Source: an uncultured Pseudomonadota bacterium
Lineage (GTDB): Bacteria; Pseudomonadota; Gammaproteobacteria; Burkholderiales; SG8-39
Direction of reading: 5' to 3'
Assembly (NCBI GenBank): GCA_903829815.1
Contig: CAIKRR010000015.1
Location: 1-64,000 of the forward strand
DNA: 64,000 bases
The position numbers and the translations under genes were made by a program. Shown piece by piece: positions 37,365-46,171 of this stretch; the first letter of the stretch is position 1; each line of letters begins with the position of its first letter. The notes beneath the pieces were generated by a model. It was not told where the DNA came from and ran no database searches. It saw only the letters and a program-made list of their open reading frames with translations.

Positions 37365-39359
37365 ATGAACCGCCTTGCCACGGCGTTATCTGCTCTGGAG
37401 AACGAGAACGGCGCGACCCTGCCGCTCCTCGGGGCAGTGTTTGCGGCCATTCGACCCCAGGCCGGAGAGCCGCCCGAGAGCGCAGCAGAGCACTTTGCCG
37501 ATTTGATCGACAGACTCGAGACGCATCCGGCCCAGCGCGCGGCCCTCGGCCGGCGTGTCGTCGGGCTGATGGCCAACACCCGGATAGTCAGTTTCTTCAC
37601 CGATAGCGGCATCCTGCCCGCCACCGGTTTCTTCTCGGAGGGCTGGCGCCGTGTCGCACACAAGCTGCTGCCCGAGGTACCCGACACGCGACAGTTCCGT
37701 GACTGCGTGCGCCTGATCTGCAACCACGAAGACGACTGGGCCTGGCTGGAAGCGCTGCCCGAAGCCTCATCGGCCCGATTCTGGGCCCTGATCACTGCCC
37801 CCGGCCAGAGCGACCCGGCACATTGGCGGGCGATTGCCGGACAACTCCTGGACGCGCTCCTCGTGCTCGCCCATCGGGTAAGTGGTATCGGCTTCGATGA
37901 CGAACTGATGCGGGCGATGCCCGAATTCGACGCACACTGGGCGCGGTTCACGGGTCTTGCGACCGAAGTGCACCGCTTCGGCGAAGGCTACCGCGCGATG
38001 CTCGAGCACCGCGGTGAAACGGTGGAGGACGAACGTCAGATCCTCGTGCTGTGCGAGCAATGCACCGACAGTCTGGATCGGGTGCATCGTCTGGCAAGCG
38101 TCAATGGCACCAGCCTGCACCTCACCTATCTGCTCGAACGCGCCCAGGGCAGTCTTCGACGACTGGAACTCGTCGCCCGACTGATCGCTGCGTCGCTGCG
38201 CGACGATGCACGCACGGCTGGCGTACAGGCCTGGGCTGCACTCATGCGCGAGGGCTTGCGCGCGGAGAACCAGCGCAACAGCGTAGGCGACTACGTCGCC
38301 GGACTCACCGCCCTGATGGCCCTGCGTGTCACCGACAATGCGGCCCGTTCGGGCGAGCACTACATCGCGGTCAATCGCCTCGAATATGGGCGGATGTGGC
38401 GCTCGGCGATGGGCGCCGGGGCCATCATCGCCCTCCTCGCCCTCATCAAGATCGGCATGGCGAAACTGCCACTGCCACTTGCGCTCGACGCGCTTGCCTA
38501 CAGCCTCAACTACGGGCTGGGGTTCGTGCTGATCTACCTGCTGCACCTGACCATTGCCACCAAGCAGCCTGCCATGACCGCACAGACGCTGGCGGCCGGC
38601 CTGGCGCAATCAGGCGCGGGCTCGGGGCCCGATAGCGAAGGCATCATCGACCTGATCGCAGCGGTTTCGCGCAGCCAGATCGCGGCCATTCTGGGCAACA
38701 TTGTCATTGCTCTGCCCACCGCATTGGCGATCAGCTACCTTGCCCAGCGCCACCTCGGGGTGCCCCTGGTCGACGCCGAGAAGGCCTGGCATCTGCTGCA
38801 CGACCTCGACCCGCTGGGCTGGACGATTCCACACGCCGCACTGGCCGGGGTGTTCCTGTTTCTGTCGGGCGTGATCACCGGATACTTCGACAACAAGGCA
38901 ACCTACGCGCGCATCGGCGAGCGGGTTGCCAACATGCCGCTCCTCCTCGCGGTGGGTGCACAGGGCCTGGCCGCCCGACTCGGGCGTGTGTTCGACCACA
39001 GCCTGGGCGGCATCATGGGCAATCTGCTCTTTGGCGCCATGCTGGGCAGTGCCGGTGTGGTGGGGGTGATCGTCGGCCTGCCGATCGATATCCGGCATAT
39101 CGCGTTCTCATCGGCCAACCTGGGCTACGCGATCGCAGGACTGCACTATGAGGTTCCCACGGCCGTGCTGGCCGAGGCGAGCATCGGCCTGGTTCTGGTG
39201 GGCATCACCAACCTGAGCGTGAGCTTCGCCCTGGCGCTGTGGATGGCGCTGCGTGCGCGCCGCGTTACCTTGGTCGACAAGCGCGCCCTCTTCGTCGCAC
39301 TGCTCCGAAGGATGGTTCGTGCACCGGGCCGTTTTCTGCTCCCCGGTCGCGACACCTGA
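37365..39359 (+). CDS. Membrane protein of the so-called site-specific recombinase family (COG4389)
   Basis: This 664-residue protein has a large N-terminal cytoplasmic helical part (residues about 1-340), then multiple membrane helices (from GAIIALLALIKIGMAK onward), with the conserved YFDNKATYARIGERVANMP and GFFSEGWRR segments. Databases call relatives site-specific recombinase Gcr or SpcA, but no recombinase catalytic motif (Arg-His-Arg-Tyr or serine recombinase pattern) is present. The topology is that of a membrane protein of unknown role. It diverges from the aromatic monooxygenase. I would not use it as a sign of a mobile element. Confidence 0.8.
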   Translation: MNRLATALSALENENGATLPLLGAVFAAIRPQAGEPPESAAEHFADLIDRLETHPAQRAALGRRVVGLMANTRIVSFFTDSGILPATGFFSEGWRRVAHKLLPEVPDTRQFRDCVRLICNHEDDWAWLEALPEASSARFWALITAPGQSDPAHWRAIAGQLLDALLVLAHRVSGIGFDDELMRAMPEFDAHWARFTGLATEVHRFGEGYRAMLEHRGETVEDERQILVLCEQCTDSLDRVHRLASVNGTSLHLTYLLERAQGSLRRLELVARLIAASLRDDARTAGVQAWAALMREGLRAENQRNSVGDYVAGLTALMALRVTDNAARSGEHYIAVNRLEYGRMWRSAMGAGAIIALLALIKIGMAKLPLPLALDALAYSLNYGLGFVLIYLLHLTIATKQPAMTAQTLAAGLAQSGAGSGPDSEGIIDLIAAVSRSQIAAILGNIVIALPTALAISYLAQRHLGVPLVDAEKAWHLLHDLDPLGWTIPHAALAGVFLFLSGVITGYFDNKATYARIGERVANMPLLLAVGAQGLAARLGRVFDHSLGGIMGNLLFGAMLGSAGVVGVIVGLPIDIRHIAFSSANLGYAIAGLHYEVPTAVLAEASIGLVLVGITNLSVSFALALWMALRARRVTLVDKRALFVALLRRMVRAPGRFLLPGRDT

Positions 39360-39360
39360 T

Positions 39361-39387
39361 GCGTTGCCCGCAAAAATGCTGCAACGC
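39361..39387. other. Inverted repeat after the COG4389 gene
   Basis: GCGTTGC (39361-39367) and GCAACGC (39381-39387) are perfect inverted repeats around a 13-base A-rich centre, directly after the stop codon at 39359. It could be a weak terminator or an operator for the ThDP gene. Confidence 0.35.
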
Positions 39388-39416
39388 ACAGCCGGCTGCA
39401 GTTCAGGCACCGACGA

Positions 39417-39422
39417 TATACT
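39417..39422 (+). promoter_or_regulatory. Candidate -10 element for the ThDP enzyme gene
   Basis: TATACT lies 62 bases before the start codon at 39484. The -35 is not recognisable (nearest candidate CTGCAG at 15-base spacing). Confidence 0.35.
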
Positions 39423-39483
39423 CCCGGGCTGCCAGGCGCACAAGGCGCGAGCACGGCAACCCATCGACCACGAGGACGACACG

Positions 39484-41268
39484 ATGAATTCCAGAGACCC
39501 CGCAGCCAGCATCCTCCATGACACGCCGGTGCCCGTCCCGGCGCAAGATGAGGTGTGGGGCTCCGATGCCATGGCGGCGTGCCTGCGCGCCCTCGATGTG
39601 CCCTATCTCGCCCTCAACCCGGGCGCGAGCTATCGTGGACTGCACGACAGCATCGTGAACCACCTGGGCAACGAGAGTCCGCAGATGCTGCTCACCCTGC
39701 ACGAGGAAAGCGCGGTGGCCATCGCCCACGGCTACGCCAAGGCTGCCAGCCGCATGATGGGCGCGGTGGTTCACTCCAACGTCGGGCTGATGCACTCGAC
39801 CATGGCCATCTTCAACGCCTGGTGCGACCGCATGCCAATCATGGTGCTGGGCGCCACCGGCCCCTGGGATGCCGCCAAGCGCCGCCCCTGGATCGACTGG
39901 ATCCACACCGTGAGCGATCAGGGTGCGTTGGTTCGCGACTACACCAAGTGGGACAACCAGCCCGGGTCGATTCCCGCCGCCATCGAGGCCATGCTGCGCG
40001 CCTCGATGATGGCCAATACCGCGCCCTTTGGCCCCGTGTACATCAACTTCGATGCCGCGCTGCAAGAGGCCAAGATCGGTCCGATGCCGGCAATGCCCGA
40101 TGTGTCGCGCTATGCCCCGCCCGCGCCACCGGCCCCCTCGGCCGAGGCTCTCGCTGCCGCGGTGAAGCTCCTGTCGAATGCAAAGTCACCGGTGATCCTC
40201 GCCGGGCGCGTCAACCGCTCGACCACCAGTTGGGCCGAGCGTGTCGCGCTGGCAGAACGCCTGCAAGCCCGTGTGCTCACCGACATCAAGCAGTCGGCAG
40301 CGTTCCCGACCAATCATCCGCTGCACGCCGCGCCGCCCGGATCCTTCCTCGCGCCCCAGGCACTCGATATCCTGCGCAACGCCGATGTGGTGCTTTCGCT
40401 CGACTGGAACGACCTCGCCGGCACCCTGAAGCAGGCCTGGGGCGAAGCATCGGTGAGCGCGAAGGTCATCCAGGTCTCGGTGGATCAGCTGAGCCATCGT
40501 GGCTGGAGCGCCGACCATCAGGGGCTGCCGCCGGCCGACGTCTACATGCTGAGCGATCCGGATGCGACCGTGCCGCTCCTGCTGGCAGCGGTGCCGACTC
40601 GCGCACCCATTGCCGGACTCAAGGCCGCCGAGGTGCCCAGGCCCAGCGGCGATGCGCTCTCGATCCATGCCCTTGCTCATACGCTGAACACGCTGACCGA
40701 GGGCACCGACGTCTGCGTGACGCGCGTTCCGCTCGGCTGGAACGGCGCTTACCGTCACTTCACGCATCCGCTCGACTACCTGGGCAGCGACGGCGGTGGC
40801 GGCATCGGTTCGGGTCCCGGCATGGCGATCGGTGCCGCGCTCGCACTGAAGGGCAGTGGCCGCCTGCCGGTTGCAGTGCTTGGTGACGGCGATACCCTGA
40901 TGGGCATCACGGCCCTTTGGACTGCGGCGCACTACAAGATTCCGCTGCTCGTGATCGTTTCGAACAACCGCTCGTTCTTCAATGACGAAATGCACCAGGA
41001 ACGCGTGGCTGTGGCACGCAGCCGCCCGGTGGAAAACAAGTGGATCGGGCAGCGTATCTCCGACCCCGACATCGATCTGGCGCAGATGGCGCGGGCGCAG
41101 GGTTGTGAGGGCATCGGCCCGGTACATGCCCTGGCAGAGCTCGAGCCGGCACTGGCGCGAGCGGTCGAGATCGTGCGGGCTGGCGGAACCTGCCTGGTCG
41201 ATGTACGCGTCTTGCCAGGTTATGACACCAATATGAGTGGCACCCCGAGCGCAGCCCACAAGCGCTGA
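39484..41268 (+). CDS. Thiamine diphosphate-dependent enzyme (acetolactate synthase/benzoylformate decarboxylase-like)
   Basis: This is a 594-residue three-domain ThDP enzyme. The N-terminal PYR domain has the catalytic Glu in LTLHEESAVAIAHGYAKA (residues 71-88). The middle domain carries SPVILAGRVNRS. The C-terminal PP domain has the cofactor motif LGDGDTLMGITALW with NN about 25 residues later in IVSNNRSFFND. Decarboxylation or carboligation of a 2-keto acid is the expected chemistry. The ATG at 39484 is preceded by GACGACACG without a strong ribosome site; the longer frame runs into the upstream gene. It is followed by an MFS gene after 81 bases. The substrate is unknown. Confidence 0.87.
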   Translation: MNSRDPAASILHDTPVPVPAQDEVWGSDAMAACLRALDVPYLALNPGASYRGLHDSIVNHLGNESPQMLLTLHEESAVAIAHGYAKAASRMMGAVVHSNVGLMHSTMAIFNAWCDRMPIMVLGATGPWDAAKRRPWIDWIHTVSDQGALVRDYTKWDNQPGSIPAAIEAMLRASMMANTAPFGPVYINFDAALQEAKIGPMPAMPDVSRYAPPAPPAPSAEALAAAVKLLSNAKSPVILAGRVNRSTTSWAERVALAERLQARVLTDIKQSAAFPTNHPLHAAPPGSFLAPQALDILRNADVVLSLDWNDLAGTLKQAWGEASVSAKVIQVSVDQLSHRGWSADHQGLPPADVYMLSDPDATVPLLLAAVPTRAPIAGLKAAEVPRPSGDALSIHALAHTLNTLTEGTDVCVTRVPLGWNGAYRHFTHPLDYLGSDGGGGIGSGPGMAIGAALALKGSGRLPVAVLGDGDTLMGITALWTAAHYKIPLLVIVSNNRSFFNDEMHQERVAVARSRPVENKWIGQRISDPDIDLAQMARAQGCEGIGPVHALAELEPALARAVEIVRAGGTCLVDVRVLPGYDTNMSGTPSAAHKR

Positions 41269-41349
41269 TCGGCACACCCAGGGCGCGAGGCTGCGCGTGC
41301 GGGCTCCGGCCAGCGCACCCAGCCCCGCCCGGGCCTGATCGACCGGCGC

Positions 41350-42576
41350 GTGTTCGACTCACTGCGTTTTCGAAACTTCAGACTGCTGTGGCTGGGGTCG
41401 GTGTTCTGTTACGGCGGCCATTGGGTGCAGCAGGCCACCCTGGGCTGGGTGGCCTATGAGTTGACCGGTTCGGGCAGCCTGCTCGGACTCATCATGGGCA
41501 TACGCGCCGTGCCCATTCTGCTCCTCGCGCCCATCGCCGGTGCGGTCGCCGATCGCCACAATCGGCGCAATCTGCTCGCCGGCACCCAACTCATCTTCAT
41601 CGTCACCACCACCGCCATCGGGGCAGCCATCGCGCTGGGCGCGCTCAAGACCTGGCACCTCTTTGCCTACGTGCTGTGCACCGGGGTGGCGCACGTCTTT
41701 GATCGCACCTCGCGTCAGGCCATCATCTCCGACCTGGTGCCCTCGGGCAGCATCATCAACGCGGTGGCACTCTCCAACATCGTCTTCAGCCTGATGCGTG
41801 TGGTGAGCCCGGCGATTGCTGGCTACCTGCTCGTGTGGGTCGGCGCAGCCGGCAACTTCTTTGCCCAGTGCGCCTTCTACGGGATGGGGATGTTCACGCT
41901 CCTTCTCATCCGCCCCCCCGAACGGGCCGAGGCTCCACCCAAGGGGTCGATGTGGTCGAGCATCGGCGATGGCATCCGCCACGTGATGAGCGACCCGACG
42001 ACGCGCATGGTGGTGCTGTTTACCGCCGTACCCTTTCTGCTGCTCACCCCGATCTGGAGCACGCTGCTGCCGGTGTTTGCCCGCGACGTCTTCGACGCCG
42101 GCCCGCAGGCACTGGGCTGGCTGTTCGCCGCGGTGGGTTCCGGCGGACTGGCAGGCGGGCTGCTCTCGGCCGCGTTTGCACGCACCGAGCGAATCGGCTG
42201 GCTGCAGATCGGCATGCATGTACTTTTCTGCGTATCGCTGCTGGGCGTGGCTCTGGCACCCAGCCTCCCGGTGGCGCTACCGTTCGTGTTCATTGCCGGC
42301 GTGGCCGAGATCATGACGGCCACCGTGGGACAGACCATCCTGCAGGTGTCGGCACCTTCCCACATGCGTGGCCGGGTGCTCAGCCTGCTGCAACTCAATC
42401 CAGCCCTCATCTCGATCGGGTCGATCATCGCAGGGTCGGGGGCCGACCTGCTGGGTGCGCGCGGCATTTCGGCGCTGAACGGCGTCCTCGCGCTCATCAT
42501 CGGGGCTGGGCTGGTGCTTGCCTCACCGGCGCTGCGCAATCTGCGCCTCTCGCACTATACTCGGCGACCCGACTGA
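41350..42576 (+). CDS. MFS exporter (EntS-like, MFS_3 type)
   Basis: This 408-residue inner-membrane protein of twelve helices belongs to the MFS_3 group. It starts FRNFRLLWLGSVFCYGG and has VADRHNRRNLL as motif A, with SAPSHMRGRVLSLLQLNPAL in the second half, a pattern typical of this group (enterobactin exporter EntS and macrolide exporter-like proteins). The start is a GTG at 41350. It lies between the ThDP enzyme and the dienelactone hydrolase on the same strand. The substrate is unknown. Confidence 0.87.
   Translation: MFDSLRFRNFRLLWLGSVFCYGGHWVQQATLGWVAYELTGSGSLLGLIMGIRAVPILLLAPIAGAVADRHNRRNLLAGTQLIFIVTTTAIGAAIALGALKTWHLFAYVLCTGVAHVFDRTSRQAIISDLVPSGSIINAVALSNIVFSLMRVVSPAIAGYLLVWVGAAGNFFAQCAFYGMGMFTLLLIRPPERAEAPPKGSMWSSIGDGIRHVMSDPTTRMVVLFTAVPFLLLTPIWSTLLPVFARDVFDAGPQALGWLFAAVGSGGLAGGLLSAAFARTERIGWLQIGMHVLFCVSLLGVALAPSLPVALPFVFIAGVAEIMTATVGQTILQVSAPSHMRGRVLSLLQLNPALISIGSIIAGSGADLLGARGISALNGVLALIIGAGLVLASPALRNLRLSHYTRRPD
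42556..42561 (+). promoter_or_regulatory. Candidate -10 element for the dienelactone hydrolase gene
   Basis: TATACT lies at the very end of the MFS gene, 75 bases before the start at 42636. The -35 region is weak. Confidence 0.35.
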
Positions 42577-42635
42577 GCCTGGCTGCACGGGCTGGCGCTG
42601 ACACGCAACATGAACAACAACCAAGGAGCACACTG

Positions 42636-43313
42636 ATGGGACAGTTGATCGAACTCAAGGCCGCTGACGGTTTCACCTCGCAGGCCTATGTGGCACAGCC
42701 CGAGGGTACGCCGCGCGGCGCCATGGTGATCGTGCAGGAAATCTTCGGCCTGAACCATCACATGAAGGCCGTGGCCGATCTTTACGCCTCGGAAGGTTAT
42801 CTGTCGATTGCCCCGGCTTTCTTCGACCGTGTCGAGCGTGGCATCGACCTGGGCTACACCCCGCAGGACATTGAAACCGCACGCGCCCAGATGGGCAAGG
42901 TCGACATGGACAAGGTGATGCTCGATGTCGCCGCTGCCGTTGCCCATGTCAAGGGCGCCGGCAAGGTCGGCATGGTGGGTTACTGCTGGGGCGGACGGGT
43001 GTGCTGGATTTCGGCCGCCAAGGTCGACGGCGTGTCAGCCACCGTGTCGTACTACGGTGGTGGCGTACCGGGCCTGGCCGATTTGAACGCGAAGTGCCCC
43101 ACCATGTTCCACTGGGGCGAACTCGACCACGCCATTCCGCTCGACACGGTGGCAGCTTTCGTGGCCAAGCACCCCGAAGCAGCAGCCACCTCGTTCGTCT
43201 ACGAAGGTGCCCAGCACGGCTTCAACTGCGATGAGCGCGGTTCCTGGAACGAAGCGTCGGCCAAGCTCGCGCGAAGCCGCACGATGGAGTTCCTGCGCAA
43301 GCACGTCGGCTGA
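42636..43313 (+). CDS. Dienelactone hydrolase family protein
   Basis: This 225-residue alpha/beta hydrolase uses a cysteine nucleophile. The triad is visible: Cys117 in GYCWGGRV, Asp164 in WGELDHAIP, and His194 in YEGAQHGFNCD. Glu in the VIVQEIFGLN loop (residue 35) matches the residue that controls the Cys in carboxymethylenebutenolidase. The reaction would be lactone hydrolysis to maleylacetate-type products in aromatic ring degradation. An AAGGAG site precedes the ATG at 42636. The open frame to 41835 overlaps the MFS gene and is not used. Confidence 0.92.
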   Translation: MGQLIELKAADGFTSQAYVAQPEGTPRGAMVIVQEIFGLNHHMKAVADLYASEGYLSIAPAFFDRVERGIDLGYTPQDIETARAQMGKVDMDKVMLDVAAAVAHVKGAGKVGMVGYCWGGRVCWISAAKVDGVSATVSYYGGGVPGLADLNAKCPTMFHWGELDHAIPLDTVAAFVAKHPEAAATSFVYEGAQHGFNCDERGSWNEASAKLARSRTMEFLRKHVG

Positions 43314-43330
43314 CACTGCATCAAGGCAAG

Positions 43331-43358
43331 GGCGGGCCTCTGGCGCCAGGGGCCCGCC
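43331..43358. terminator. Hairpin between converging dienelactone hydrolase and Bug genes
   Basis: GGCGGGCC T CTGG (43331-43343) pairs with CCAG G GGCCCGCC (43346-43358) over almost its whole length, with one G-U pair. It lies between two converging stop codons and would form in either transcript. No T-run follows. Confidence 0.55.
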
Positions 43359-43369
43359 GCACGACAGGC

Positions 43370-44350
43370 TCAATCGAGCCGGATACCCCGCTCGGCCACC
43401 ACTTTCGTCCACTTGGCACGATCGCTGGCCATGCGGCGGGCCAGATCCTCGGGACCGGGTGCAAGCCCGGTCATCCCCGAGGCGGCAAACTTCTCGCGAA
43501 TATCGGGCAGTTGCAGGTCGCGCACGACCTCGCGCCAGATACGCTCCACGACGTCGGGCGCAGTCCCGGCCGGCGCCCACAAGCCCCAGATGTTGTTGGC
43601 CTCGAACCCGGGGAAACCCGATTCGGCAATCGTCGGGACATCGGGTAGCACCGCGAGCCGCCGCGACGAACCCACGGCCAGCGCTACCAGCCGGTTGCTG
43701 CGCAGATTGTTGAGCACTTGCGGCACGCCCATCAGCATCAGCTGAACCTGACCGGCCAGCAGGTCAGGCATGGCCTGCGAACTGCCCTTGTAGGGCACAT
43801 GCACCGCCTCGAAGCCGCCTTCGCCCTTCAGCAACTCCATGTACAGCTGGTGCGTGCTGCCATTGCCGGTCGAGGCATAGTGGAACCGCGCCGGGTTCTC
43901 GCGCGCGAGGCGCACGAAATCGGTGAGCGTCGCCACGCCCACCGAAGGGTGGGCTGCGATCACCAGATCGACCACCGCCACCAGCGTGATCGGCGCGTAA
44001 TCGCGCACCACATCAAAGGGCAGCTTCGGGTAGAGCACCGGGCTCACGCCAAACTGGATGTCACTGCCCATCAGCAAGGTGTATCCATCAGGGGCTGCAC
44101 GCGCCACGATCTCGTTGCCGATGTGTCCGTTGGCACCAGGACGGTTGTCGACGATGACCTGTACGCCGAACCCCTCGGTCATCTTCTGGGCGACGAGACG
44201 CGCCACAACGTCACCTGAGGTGCCCGTGGGATAACTCACCACCATGCGCACCGGCTTGACCGGCCATGCCTGAGCGATCGCGGTGGCGGGCATGCCGCAG
44301 GCAATCAACACGATGGCTGTCGCTGCGGCGCAGCGCGCAAAACCCTTCAT
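43370..44350 (-). CDS. Bug/TctC-type periplasmic solute-binding protein, MarR-linked
   Basis: This is a 326-residue Bug protein. The signal peptide is MKGFARCAAATAIVLIACGMPATAIAQ, then WPVKPVRMVVSYPTGTSGDVVAR, VIVDNRPGANGHIGN, APDGYTLLM and VHVPYKGSSQAMPDLLAGQ. The start is either 44350 or, two codons pairs earlier, the ATG at 44362; neither has a strong ribosome site. It diverges from the marR-type gene, and the inverted repeat at 44345-44359 covers its start codon. MarR control is therefore likely. It may capture the substrate used by the cluster on the other side of the regulator. Confidence 0.87.
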   Translation of the reverse strand: MKGFARCAAATAIVLIACGMPATAIAQAWPVKPVRMVVSYPTGTSGDVVARLVAQKMTEGFGVQVIVDNRPGANGHIGNEIVARAAPDGYTLLMGSDIQFGVSPVLYPKLPFDVVRDYAPITLVAVVDLVIAAHPSVGVATLTDFVRLARENPARFHYASTGNGSTHQLYMELLKGEGGFEAVHVPYKGSSQAMPDLLAGQVQLMLMGVPQVLNNLRSNRLVALAVGSSRRLAVLPDVPTIAESGFPGFEANNIWGLWAPAGTAPDVVERIWREVVRDLQLPDIREKFAASGMTGLAPGPEDLARRMASDRAKWTKVVAERGIRLD

Positions 44351-44359
44351 TTGCTGAAG
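44345..44359. promoter_or_regulatory. Putative MarR operator, proximal
   Basis: CTTCA (44345-44349), five bases, TGAAG (44355-44359): a perfect 15-base inverted repeat at the start of the Bug gene. It shares its TTCA-N5-TGAA core with the site at 44384-44398, about 39 bases centre to centre. Confidence 0.55.
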
Positions 44360-44383
44360 CATTTGCGGCAGAATGTCTCGAAT

Positions 44384-44398
44384 GTTCAATCGCTGAAC
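44384..44398. promoter_or_regulatory. Putative MarR operator, distal
   Basis: GTTCA (44384-44388), five bases, TGAAC (44394-44398): a perfect 15-base inverted repeat between the divergent Bug and marR-type genes. The same core and spacing as the proximal site suggest one regulator binds both. Confidence 0.6.
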
Positions 44399-44431
44399 TA
44401 TCACACACGAGTTGACGCATTGAAAGACGCA

Positions 44432-44968
44432 GTGCACAAACCTGCCCTTGCCCGCGCGGGGCGGCCTGCCCGCCTGAGCGAACAGGCTCGCCATACCGCC
44501 CAGGAGTTCGATGGCGTCGACTCGCTGTCGGTGCTGACCGTGCTCGCCATGTACCGGGCGTTTGCGGTGCTCGATCGGCACCAGTCGCGCGAGATCGCAC
44601 AGACCGGGCTCAACACCACGCAGTGGAATGTCCTCACGGTGCTGCACCGGATGAACGGGCCTGTGTCGATGGGCGAACTCGGACAACGCCTGGCCGTGCG
44701 CCCGACCAACCTCTCAGGCATCATCAATGTACTGGTGGGTCGCGGCCTGGTGCGGCGACTGCCCAGCGCAAGCGACCGACGATCTCTTGAAGCATCCCTC
44801 ACCGCCGACGGTGAGCAATTCATCCGTCAGCTGCTGCCCGACCACTACCGGCAGATCGAGCAGTTGATGGGGCAGATTCCGGATCGCGAACGGCAAAGCC
44901 TCGTGCGCTCGCTGGCGCGTCTGGTTGGCGTGATCGAAACCGCCGACGGCCACACGGCACCACACTGA
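44432..44968 (+). CDS. MarR-family transcriptional regulator
   Basis: This is a protein of about 178 residues with the winged-helix MarR fold. The recognition region is QWNVLTVLHRMNGPVSMGELGQRLAVRPTNLSGIINVLVGRGLV, followed by the wing with the hallmark ASDRRSLEASLTADG. It would act as a dimer, usually as a repressor released by an aromatic or acidic ligand. No ATG is available near the start. I chose the GTG at 44432; a TTG at 44420 is possible. It is first in the plus-strand run with the LLM oxidoreductase 20 bases downstream, and two matching inverted repeats lie just upstream, so autoregulation and control of the divergent Bug gene are likely. Confidence 0.88.
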   Translation: MHKPALARAGRPARLSEQARHTAQEFDGVDSLSVLTVLAMYRAFAVLDRHQSREIAQTGLNTTQWNVLTVLHRMNGPVSMGELGQRLAVRPTNLSGIINVLVGRGLVRRLPSASDRRSLEASLTADGEQFIRQLLPDHYRQIEQLMGQIPDRERQSLVRSLARLVGVIETADGHTAPH

Positions 44969-44988
44969 AATATCGACTGGAGAAACCC

Positions 44989-46044
44989 ATGAAATTCGGA
45001 CTGAACTTCTTCCCCTCGTTTACCGCGGCCGATGCCACCACCGCCCAGTACTATGACCAGTGCGTTAGGCTTGCGGTGCGCGCCGACGAGCTGGGCCTCA
45101 ACTCGGTCAAGACCGTCGAGCACTCGTTCTACGACTACGGCGGTCACTCGCCCAACCCCTGCGTGTTCCTCTCGGCCATTGCCGCCCGCACCAAGCGCAT
45201 CCGGCTGATCACCGGAGCGGTGATCCCGGCCTTCCACCACCCGGCGCATCTGGGTGGTGACCTTGCCATGCTCGACAACATGAGCAATGGGCGTCTGGAC
45301 GCGGGATTTGGTCGTGCCTTTCTGCCCAAGGAGTTCGAAGTCTTCGGCGTGCCGATGTCCGAGAGCCGGCCCCGCTACGAAGAAGGCATCGAGATGATCA
45401 GGCGCCTGTGGACCGAAGATCGAGTCACTGCCCATGGGCAGTTCTGGCAGCTCGACGATGTGCATCTGATGCCGCGCACCGTGCAGAAACCCCACCCGCC
45501 GATCTGGCTTGCCGCCATCTCCTCGAAGGAGTCGTTCGACTACGGCGCAAAGCACGGTTACAACCTCATGATCGTGCCCTACGCGAGCAAGCCGGGCCTG
45601 CTCTCGCAACTGGTGAGCGACTACCGACGCGACTGGGCGGCCAACGGGCACCCCCCCGGCGCGGAGCAGATCCAGGTTGCAGCACACTGCTACATTGCCG
45701 AAGATCGAGACGAGGCCATGGCCGGTTTCGAGCGGATCACCAAGCGCTACATCGAGACCTTTGGCGAAGCGGTGCAATCGTGGGCTGGCAAGACTTCCGA
45801 TCAGTACCCAGGCTACGACAAGCTCGTCGCGAGCATTCTTGCCACCACGCCTGAGTCGATGCTGGCCCAGAACTCGGCCTATGTCGGCACGCCTGACGAC
45901 GTGGTGCGCCAGATCGAGAAGACCGTGAGCACCCTGGGCGTGGTCGAGCCCTCGATGCAGATCAACTTCGGTGGCTCGTCCGATGCCGAAGCCTTCCGTA
46001 CACTTGAACTGCTCGCCACCAAGGTGATGCCGCGCCTGCCCTGA
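44989..46044 (+). CDS. LLM-class flavin-dependent oxidoreductase
   Basis: This 351-residue luciferase-like (bacterial luciferase/alkanesulfonate monooxygenase) barrel protein uses reduced FMN or F420. Recognisable parts are MKFGLNFFPSF at strand 1, ARTKRIRLITGAVIPAFHHPAHLGGDLAMLDNMSNGRLDAGFGRAF-type core segments (residues about 65-110), the GRPRYEEG-like SRPRYEEGIEMIRRLW, and PPIWLAAIS. A GGAG site precedes the ATG. It directly follows the MarR gene, is flanked downstream by a terminator-like hairpin, and is the likely first enzyme of the cluster. A flavin reductase partner is not visible. Confidence 0.9.
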   Translation: MKFGLNFFPSFTAADATTAQYYDQCVRLAVRADELGLNSVKTVEHSFYDYGGHSPNPCVFLSAIAARTKRIRLITGAVIPAFHHPAHLGGDLAMLDNMSNGRLDAGFGRAFLPKEFEVFGVPMSESRPRYEEGIEMIRRLWTEDRVTAHGQFWQLDDVHLMPRTVQKPHPPIWLAAISSKESFDYGAKHGYNLMIVPYASKPGLLSQLVSDYRRDWAANGHPPGAEQIQVAAHCYIAEDRDEAMAGFERITKRYIETFGEAVQSWAGKTSDQYPGYDKLVASILATTPESMLAQNSAYVGTPDDVVRQIEKTVSTLGVVEPSMQINFGGSSDAEAFRTLELLATKVMPRLP

Positions 46045-46053
46045 TCGAAGAAC

Positions 46054-46080
46054 CGCAGCCCTCCCGAGGGTTGCGTGTTT
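46054..46080 (+). terminator. Terminator-like hairpin after the LLM gene
   Basis: CGCAGCCCTC (46054-46063) pairs with GAGGGTTGCG (46066-46075) with one G-U pair, followed by TGTTT. Further symmetric elements follow before the next gene: TTCATGAA near 46111, TGACGTCA near 46125, and GGGGT-N5-ACCCC at 46141-46155. Partial termination or a second promoter is possible. Confidence 0.45.
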
Positions 46081-46171
46081 CACCACTGCACGACGTGCCG
46101 CCCCATCGCTTCATGAACGCATGACGTCAGCTCCCTCGACGGGGTTGACGACCCCAACCAGGAGACACACG

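Noticed and set aside
37365-39359. Site-specific recombinase as evidence of a mobile element
   Set aside because: The protein is a polytopic membrane protein without a recombinase active site and is flanked by ordinary metabolic genes.
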